From: Chrysomallon squamiferum
Lineage: Eukaryota > Mollusca > Gastropoda > Neomphalida > Peltospiridae
Reading direction: 5' to 3'
Length of the DNA: 64,000 nucleotides
NCBI GenBank assembly: GCA_012295275.1
Contig: CM022678.1
Location: forward strand, 3,410,829 to 3,474,828
In this document: one piece after another, positions 54,701 through 64,000 of the stretch
How positions within the stretch are numbered: the first letter of the stretch is position 1
How the letters are laid out: each line of letters opens with the position of its first letter
The notes under the pieces: generated by a model
What the model was told of the DNA's origin: nothing
Database searches by the model: none
The model's input: the letters and a program-made list of their open reading frames with translations, nothing else
Program-made: the position numbers and the translations under genes

Positions 54701-57700
54701 TAAAATTCAAATAAAAGCTAGAATAAATTTCATAATTTAAATAAACAAAAAATATTTGATACATACAAAATTTCTTATATAATACAGATTATATTATAGA
54801 AATTATATACTTAAAATATTTGTAAATATTATCTACCTCTCCAAAAGGAGTGTAGAACTGAACTACATTCACTTCCTTGTCCTGCCCCAGTGCATGCTGG
54901 GAACCTGCGACTGCCAACACTGAGCCTAAATGATTCCAAGCAATCTGAGCAACATGCATGCCTGTATCTATCAAAATTGGATCTGAAAAAAAAAAAAATT
55001 AAAATAAAATAAAATAAATAAATGTTTTAATGCATATTAAATCTTAACCATTTTGTTAACATCTTCTTTAAATATTTTCATTTTTCTTTTTTAGATAAAC
55101 AGTTCTTAAAATAAATTAATATTGTTAAATAATGATTTTTTTTTCAAAATTTATATTTACTTTCATCCACTTCGTGTCTCATGATCTGACAACGGCCGTT
55201 GTCAAAGCACAGAGCCAGTGAAGGACAGTTTGGCTCAATGTAACCGTGTGTGCCGTTGTACCACACCAACCCTGCGATGTGGATGGCACCACTGACGTTT
55301 GAGAGGCAAAACACTTGTAACTTGGTCTGTGAAAAATATAAATTTATAATTTTTCATATGCAAATACATACATGTATAAAGACATTCATTAATTCATAAA
55401 TACATACACACATATATAATATATATATATATATATACATACACACATACATACATAATATATACACACATACTTAAGTAGGTATGTATATATACACACA
55501 TACATAATAAATACATGTGTACATACATACATATCTTGGTATACAAACATATTTTAATTAAATTTAAAATTCTATCAGCGCTATTGGTAAGCTGAATAAA
55601 ACCATTTTCCTAAATACAGTATTTGAATCAGTTTTTAAAGATCAAAGTAACACCATCATTTTTACATGCATTGTTTCATATAAATTCAATTTAATTTTAT
55701 AAAGATTAATACAATCAGATTGCAATCTTTCTCAATTAATAATTAAAGATAACTTCACTAACAAAAATAAAATAAATGATAAATAACTTTTGTGAAACTG
55801 AAAAGAGATGGCAGTAATTTAGAAGCAGGTAAAAGAAATACCACATAAAACTTACAATAAAATTTCCAGTATTATCAAAGATGTGAACTTCTCCATTTAC
55901 CATTCCAAACAGAATCTTTTTCCCATCTGGTGACCACTGAAGAAAAATAACAAATTATTATTTTATTTTAAATAAACATTAACAACAGATAATTCAGTTA
56001 AATAATTTCTAAAACTACCATTAATAAAAACATAGAATTTCTGTTCTTGATAAACTAGTAAAAAGGGAGAAATTATAAATATTTACCTCAACATTTGACA
56101 ACTGCATTGATTTGAGTTCCTTCCCCCAAATCCTGTTGCCATCAACAGATCCTACTATGACAGCTCCTGGAAAATCATTACAAGTATTCATATTTTCATC
56201 CATAGTAAATTTTGTAATACACATCGACTGTTATATTACAACCACACACACATATGCTCAGGAACACACATATACACATAAAGATATACATATATTCCTC
56301 TTTTTTCTATTTTTCAAAATAATCTTACTAGTTTTTGTTATTTGTTATTTATTTTCAGTTTGATAAATTATTAAGTATGCACACACGTGTGTACATGCAC
56401 ATTCCTTTTCACTCTTATTTTCTATTTTTATTTTTCTGATACTACAACAATGTGTAAGACATTCATTTAGTCAATGAGGCTGAGTCTAATGCTGATTGCC
56501 AGTCTCCCAAAGTATATTTTAGTTGAGTTTGTTCCATCCACTACTGATAAAAAAAAACCCATCAAATTTCACTTCTGACACCAGTCACAATACATACACA
56601 CACTCGGACACACACATACACATTTCATAAATGCATACATCCCCTTTTTATAAACTTCCTTTCAATGTCATATTTTGGGTCATATTTTATTATATTTGAT
56701 AAATTATCTTTAATATAACCAGTATATAATGGAGCTGAATTCTCATGATTATGTTTTAAAATCTCTTTGATTGAACTGTACGTACCATCTTCATACACGA
56801 TGCATATTTTCTGTCCCTCAGCGTTCCACTTCATTCCTCTCACCACAGATTTATTTCTATTGTTAATCATCTCTTCATACCAAGATCCTTGAAAATAAAC
56901 ATTTTATTTTTATTTTTTTTTTTAAATCTTTTGGCAGATCCATGATGTTATAAAAGAATGAGGTTGCATCACTTGGCTGATAAAACTTTCAACATTAAAT
57001 GATTTTCATACTTTTAAAAACAAAAACGAAATAGATCAACAAAGAAGATTTATCATGTAAAGTGTATGCAGTGGTATATCTAATATGACATGAAACCTGG
57101 GTGCCCCTGAGCACTTTTCATTTAACTTTACTGGAATTGTTCAGCTGATTTTATGTAAAGTTATCTCATGTCAGATGTTTAGACAGGTGTGCAATTTCAG
57201 TGCTTGCCATTTTCTTTAACATCTTGTAAAATAATCCTGAAAATAATATTTAATTTCTCTGTTGTTTTCAAGATTTGTTTTTTTGTTTTTCAGATAGTTA
57301 TTTGTTTGTTGTTGCTTTTTTGCCATAACAATTTTCTTTTTTTAACATTTTGTAGAAGAAAACAATTTCAATTAAAAAAAAAGTTTAAAATTTAACTAAC
57401 TAAAAAATAATGAAATAAAAACAATTTATAAAATAATTTATCAAGTTCATTAATTCTATCAGACTCACCTTTATACAACATCCATACAATGATGAGTCCA
57501 TACTGGTCACTAGTGGTCAGTTTCTGAAACTGTTCATTCCATGTAACACACTGGACAGCTCCTGAAATGATATCAGGACTTTGAATAAAATACTATACTT
57601 TTTTGTGTTGATATTCTAGTATTAGCAAGAATTAAATACAAGAATTGTGATAACATAATCAGAATATTAGACTGTATAGATATATACATAAACATAGACA

Positions 57701-57797
57701 ATGTTTACTAACATCAAACAGTAAATACACCACATCATACGATGAATTTAAGGAAAACAATGAATACATGGAAACATTATTAAAAGTTTATTTTATA

Positions 57798-57837
<40 letters not shown>

Positions 57838-59240
57838 GTGTCTGGGTGTCTGTGGGTTAAAAATAAAAATATTTCATTGGACATTTTGAAATGCATTTTC
57901 AACTGTTCATCATACATTAATATATATCACATTAATTAATATGTGTGTGTGTGTGTGTATGTGTGTGTGTGTGGTTGAGTGTGTGTTATATACATTGCTT
58001 CTGTTTTGTTTCATTTCTAAACAACAAAGACAGACTGACCACTGTGACCTTCCAGGGACTGGTTCATTGACAGATTACTGGGAGCTGCAAGACCTTTCAC
58101 TTTGACATCTTTACCTAAAATAATAAACATTTCACATTACATCATTCCATAGGTTTTCAAAATGAAGAGGAACATTTATCATGGTGGCTTTATCTTTTGA
58201 GTTTTTATTGTAAAGAAAAAGGTTTGGATATCAAAATATATAAACATAAATTAGGTTTGGATTCATTTATGTAACTGATTAAATAATAATTTATAATTCT
58301 GATGTCACTTATGTTAGTCATAATTAATGTTTATAATCTAGTTTTAATTGTTATTTTATTCATTTAATAACTTTAATGAAACATCAAAGTAATTATCTGA
58401 TTCTAAAGATCATGGTACTGAATGAATTTTTACAGGTAACACATATGTCAACCAGTCAGTCTAAATTTACAGAAAATATGATTATTTTGATTAATATGCT
58501 CCCATTTTCATTTTTAGTCAACTTCCCATCTTCATTTTACATTTATTTAAAGTATTTAAAATATATTCACCAGTTTGTGTTTCAAGTTTTAAAACTTTGA
58601 GTAATCCATCTTCTCCTCCACATGCGATAAAGCCCTGTTCATTATTCCATGACACACATCTCAACTTTGTGTTGTTGGGAATGGCAATCTGAAAATTAAA
58701 ATAAATAAATTGTGGTAATAAATTAATTTTTCTACTTTGATCCTTCTTGTTTTTGTGGTATAGTTTTGATGTGCTTTCTTAATAATATTTATCATAAATG
58801 GTACATAAGTAAATCCATAATGATAATAAAATCTCTTTATTATCAACTGCAATAAACAAAATAATAGTTTGAACAATAAAACATTATTTGTCTTTTGAAA
58901 TCATAATTGTTTGTAATATTATTAATTTAATAATTATAAACTTACACAAGCCAATAATAATTGTCATTTTATATAATTAAAATAAACAGAAGTGATATTA
59001 TTTTAGATTTTAGTTTATTTTAAATGCCTATTGATCAATTTTTGTTAAACTGAAAGTTATAATTTATTATAAAATTGTTTAAAATGATATGTTTCATTGA
59101 CTGTCAGACTAGCCGCTTCGCACTCAAAGCTTCATTGACAACCACCTAAAAACATTCTTATCGTTTGATTTCACTTCTAAAACATATGCAACTTCAACAG
59201 AACTTTTGCAGCTCACCTTTTTACTCAAATATACAAACAT
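40701..59240 (-). CDS. WDR35: WD repeat-containing protein 35 / IFT121 (two frame breaks)
   Basis: Thirty-one coding exons, all GT-AG with matching phases, encode about 1187 residues, close to the human protein (about 1180). The start is MFVYLSKK at 59240, as in orthologues (MFFYLSKK). The N-terminal half forms WD40 propellers, the C-terminal half TPR-like helical repeats, and the end is a cysteine-rich zinc-binding tail. WDR35 is a subunit of the IFT-A complex, which drives retrograde transport and membrane-protein entry in cilia. Two exons carry frame breaks. In exon 13 near 52144 one base is missing after WQ, and in exon 23 near 44979 one extra or two missing bases precede LPENHKLLP. Both flanks are strongly conserved at protein level, so assembly error is likelier than a pseudogene. 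The gene is head to head with RPL30. Confidence 0.95.
42540..43085. repeat. Nested tandem repeats in WDR35 intron 27
   Basis: Three copies of a 55-60 base unit carrying TTACATAGCACAACCAAATA (42550-42715) are followed by two diverged ~150 base units that begin from the same motif (42707-42860 and 42857-42980). Then come five ~21-base units of CTACTGACTGTCTCCACCCC (42980-43085). The last array is G-rich on the transcript strand and ends 13 bases from the exon 27 donor. Confidence 0.85.
48714..49115 (-). repeat. 80-100 bp minisatellite overlapping the 5' end of WDR35 exon 16
   Basis: Five copies. Copy 1 spans the first ~26 coding bases of exon 16 plus its real acceptor (CTTTCAG|GGGAGAGAATCAGG). 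Copies 2-5, in the upstream intron, repeat the exon head at about 48832, 48913, 49010 and 49107 with increasing divergence. Copy 2 keeps a perfect CTTTCAG|GGGAG, copy 3 has TTTTAG|GAGAAAG, and copies 4 and 5 have lost the AG. The linker 'aatttagtaaatt..tataact' is also repeated. Confidence 0.92.
49656..49700. repeat. (CA)n microsatellite
   Basis: A pure AC tract of about 44 bases in WDR35 intron 14. Confidence 0.96.
49810..50090 (-). mobile_element. tRNA-derived SINE-like element in WDR35 intron 14
   Basis: On the minus strand, TTGATGGTTAGAATGCAGG (50069-50052) resembles a tRNA A box and GATCAAATCTC (50028-50018) a B box, about 40 bases apart. This spacing is normal for a Pol III promoter. 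The sequence between them, GACTGAGGCATGAAGGATTG, has tRNA-head character. A tail of about 200 bases continues to TTTCATTTCCTGGTGTCATA. The adjoining 50140-50360 also looks like moderately complex interspersed sequence, possibly another element. Confidence 0.5.
50655..50760. repeat. (TTTTA)n pentanucleotide and T-run
   Basis: TTA, ATTT and TTTTA units followed by a run of about 30 T (50727-50760) in WDR35 intron 14. Confidence 0.93.
51718..51768. repeat. (ATT)n microsatellite
   Basis: About sixteen ATT units in WDR35 intron 13. Confidence 0.95.
57797..57837. repeat. (GT)n microsatellite
   Basis: A GT tract of about 40 bases in WDR35 intron 3, with a second shorter GT tract near 57940-57972. 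Confidence 0.95.
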
Positions 59241-59590
59241 ATTTAGGTCTGTAAATTTGAGAAATAATATCTAATAAGAAATTTTCAGCAGACACTTTCC
59301 CTCAAACTTTTGCTCAAGCCATCATGTCTATGGAATGTTTATGTCGGTAATTTCCGTTCCTTTCCGTACAAATAGCATTTTACGAGACCCATTGAATTGT
59401 GGGAAACATCCTTTTCCCTGCAAGGTGTTCCAATCGCTAGGTTGGTTGTGTGAATGTTCTGTAGATGAAAAAAAGTTTCAAAGAATGACTTAGTTTTTCT
59501 GTGGTTTTGGTTTTGTTTTTTAAATGAACATTATTTAATGATACATTTTGTTTCATATTATTCATAGGTTGACCGATTAAAGAGACAAAA
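59241..59590. promoter_or_regulatory. Shared 5' region between WDR35 (-) and RPL30 (+)
   Basis: Start codons are 350 bases apart. On the plus strand, CCTTTTCCCTGCAAG (59410-59424) is a candidate 5' TOP start for RPL30 followed by a possible donor (AAG|GTGTTC). An acceptor TTCATAG|GTTGACC at 59567 would give a tiny non-coding first exon. Two TTCCG motifs (TTTCCGTTCCTTTCCG, about 59347-59370) and a CCAAT at 59431 lie between the genes. No clear RFX X-box, usual for IFT genes, was found. Confidence 0.5.
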
Positions 59591-62078
<2,488 letters not shown>

Positions 62079-62113
62079 AATGTGAATTAAACAAAAAAAT
62101 AAAAAAAAGTAAA

Positions 62114-62119
62114 AATAAA
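62114..62119 (+). promoter_or_regulatory. Polyadenylation signal AATAAA for RPL30
   Basis: AATAAA lies 36 bases after the stop codon and is followed by T-rich and GT-containing sequence, as expected for the short 3' UTR of a ribosomal protein gene. Confidence 0.7.
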
Positions 62120-64000
62120 CTTTTTACACAACTGGACCCACTTCTGTTCTGATGTTCTTACTCAATTGTAATGGAAATATGTATTTATAATTAGTTTTAT
62201 ACCTAAGAATTAATGCTTCATTTCTGGTCAAAAGAAAATTATTGTTGTAGTTCACAAATAATATTACAATATTAACAAATAGTTTGTTTTATGAGAAACA
62301 AATAGTGCAAGCTGAAATCTCCAGTCTTAAATTATGATGGGAGGTTAAAAAAAAAAAAAAAAAATAAAATAACCAATTATGTTAAGGTTTTCCAGTGGTA
62401 AAAATCCTTGTTGCTGACAAAAATTGGTTTTCTTTTCCCAATTTTAAACTGAATATAAATTGTTGTTGGGAAAACAAAAAAAATTTGAATCGGAAAGTTA
62501 TTTTGAAGATAGTTATTACTCCCAAGTCCATTTATATAATATAAATGTTCATCCAAAACATTTGTAGAAAGGTTTAGCCCAATCATTTTGGAGGATGGAT
62601 TTTTGAAATGGACTCATAAAATGACAAAAAAGTACTGGAACAAAATGGTGTTGAATATATCTGTACAAATATCTAAATATTGACTGCATTATTTAACTTT
62701 AAAAATGCTAGGAACTTTTGTTTCCAAATGCCCAAAATGGCTGATAAATAAAATTAAGTTCTGTTTCTAAATTTATTAAACATTTTAATAAAACTTGGTA
62801 ATTTATTAAAATGATCCATAATGAAGCTGATGTGTACCTTGGTATTTTATTTAAATGATTAATAATTAATTAACATAATTTATTAGAGTGATTAATAATA
62901 TTACATATATACCTTGGTAATTTATTGAAATGACTACCATTTTAGCAGGAAATGGGCTATTCTCAGATTGATTTTTTTCAACAAGGAAACTTTTTTATCA
63001 GAATATTCCTATAAACAAAAAATAACAGCTTTGTGTTGGACATGCCAATCATGGAACATTGGCTGGAATGATGAGCCACTGAGCACAGAGCAAAGCTTTG
63101 ATCATGTAACCTCTTGTTCAGTGATGTGCTAACACTGTACAGCATCTCTAACAAAAACAAAAACAAGTTTTGTGTAAAATGGTTTTATTCTACTTTGTTC
63201 CTGATCTAAATACGTTTCTATAACATGGAAATACACACACTAGATTATGTAGAACTAAAGATGAGACCTTTCTGCAGAGAACTGTCAACATTAAAGCATT
63301 TGTGTTTTGGAAAATGTTAAAAAAAAAAACAAAAACATTTCAACATGAAGGTGTGTTAGGACAGCACAACTGTGGCTTGAGGTTTTACACGTAAAAAATA
63401 TAAAAAGGAATTTTTTGGTATTTAATTAAGTTGATTTGTTTTTAAATTTGTGTTTTGATAAAGAAATAAAAATTACAGTGTACACTTAGTCAGCAATAAC
63501 AAAAACTAAAAACAAGCAGTTTGGATAACTAACAAACAAAAATTTCTTAGGGCAATTATGAAAAAATATTTTTTTATTCTCTGGTTTGTCATATTTTTTG
63601 GCTTTATGTTTTAATACACACACACACACTTGTTTTCACTACAGAAGTTGGTGCATTATTGTCTATTTTTTTTAGGATAATCATCTACATTTGATTTGAA
63701 AATAAAGCATAAGAATCCAAACTGCTTTAATCAACTTAACAAAATGACATTAACATTAATTTTCCCAGTTTAAACAAGACAAAACAAAAAATCCCATCCC
63801 AGAATCAAAATAAAACCACAGAGATGAATGAATGAATCCCAAACAAAATCCCCTTTTCCTTACAATGAACATACAAAAACAAAATATACATTTTTTTTCT
63901 CTCTCTACATATTTAAAATCTGTAGGGAATGACTGGGCAGGGTTGTCACCATGGTGACAAAAGAACAGCTGCTCAAAGAAGATGGATCTTCAATTTTTTA
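62120..64000. other. Region downstream of RPL30, no gene identified
   Basis: AT-rich sequence with no reading frame I can support. The part from about 63180 rightward is less repetitive. Plus-strand TTTTATT at 63183 could be a minus-strand poly(A) signal, so a 3' UTR of a convergent gene beyond the window is possible. An old interspersed repeat may lie at about 62990-63140. Both statements are weak inference. Confidence 0.35.
63943..63960. promoter_or_regulatory. 18 bp perfect palindrome resembling an RFX X-box
   Basis: TTGTCACCATGGTGACAA is fully self-complementary. The core GTCACC-AT-GGTGAC differs by one base from the X-box consensus GTNRCC-N(0-3)-RGYAAC bound by RFX factors. Its gene context lies outside the window. 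Confidence 0.3.

Larger units (their letters stand above)
47971..59240 (-). other. WDR35: WDR35 N-terminal half, exons 1-17 (WD40 propellers)
   Basis: Exons in transcript order: 59240-59217, 58688-58571, 58114-58040, 57561-57469, 56887-56786, 56166-56087, 55936-55856, 55326-55161, 54982-54837, 54295-54170, 53576-53484, 53008-52916, 52280-52082 (frame break), 51504-51432, 49282-49229, 48748-48639 and 48112-47971, covering residues 1 to about 592. Recognisable blades include [73 protein letters not shown] and [13 protein letters not shown]. Introns of over 300 bases hold only AT-rich and simple-repeat sequence, apart from the SINE-like element at 49810-50090. Confidence 0.93.

Noticed and set aside
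59241-59590. RFX X-box expected for a ciliary gene promoter
   Set aside because: No sequence close to GTNRCC-N(0-3)-RGYAAC was found by eye in this interval.

Overview
The window is animal nuclear DNA. It is AT-rich, dense in introns and crowded with simple repeats. All splice junctions I could place follow GT-AG, and the recognisable proteins are metazoan: cytosolic ribosomal proteins P1 and L30, an ER thioredoxin-family protein, and the ciliary IFT-A subunit WDR35. A mollusc or another lophotrochozoan is my best guess, from general genome style and a decayed LINE fragment. No species can be assigned from the sequence.

Layout. (1) 593-14079, minus: the 5' part of a large secreted protein gene with signal peptide, glycine-rich modules, an F5/8 type C (discoidin) domain and a 1.7 kb exon of beta-rich repeats. 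Its 3' end lies outside the window to the left. I do not recognise a named orthologue. (2) 14080-25120: about 11 kb with no gene I can support, but many long (GA)n/(CT)n and trinucleotide arrays and two copies of a short TA-flanked inverted-repeat element. (3) 25183-27191, minus: RPLP1 in five exons. (4) 27520-34855, plus: TXNDC5 in nine exons, three thioredoxin domains and a C-terminal RDEL. (5) 34856-40700: intergenic, starting with a 498 bp MITE 28 bp past the TXNDC5 stop. (6) 40701-59240, minus: WDR35/IFT121 in 31 exons. (7) 59591-62078, plus: RPL30 in four exons. (8) 62079-64000: no gene identified.

The four named genes form a mirror-like block. RPLP1 and TXNDC5 are head to head (328 bp between start codons), WDR35 and RPL30 are head to head (350 bp), and TXNDC5 and WDR35 are tail to tail. 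Each ribosomal protein gene thus shares a compact intergenic promoter region with an unrelated gene.

Two themes recur. First, tandem repeats sit directly on splice sites. A minisatellite in WDR35 duplicates the 3' splice site and first bases of exon 16, another supplies the acceptor of TXNDC5 exon 3, and microsatellites form the tract before several other acceptors. Second, five otherwise conserved coding exons carry one- or two-base frame breaks (two in the secreted gene, one in RPLP1, two in WDR35), mostly in or next to homopolymers. This points to indel errors in the assembly more than to dead genes. I found no CRISPR array, rRNA, intact tRNA or viral gene.
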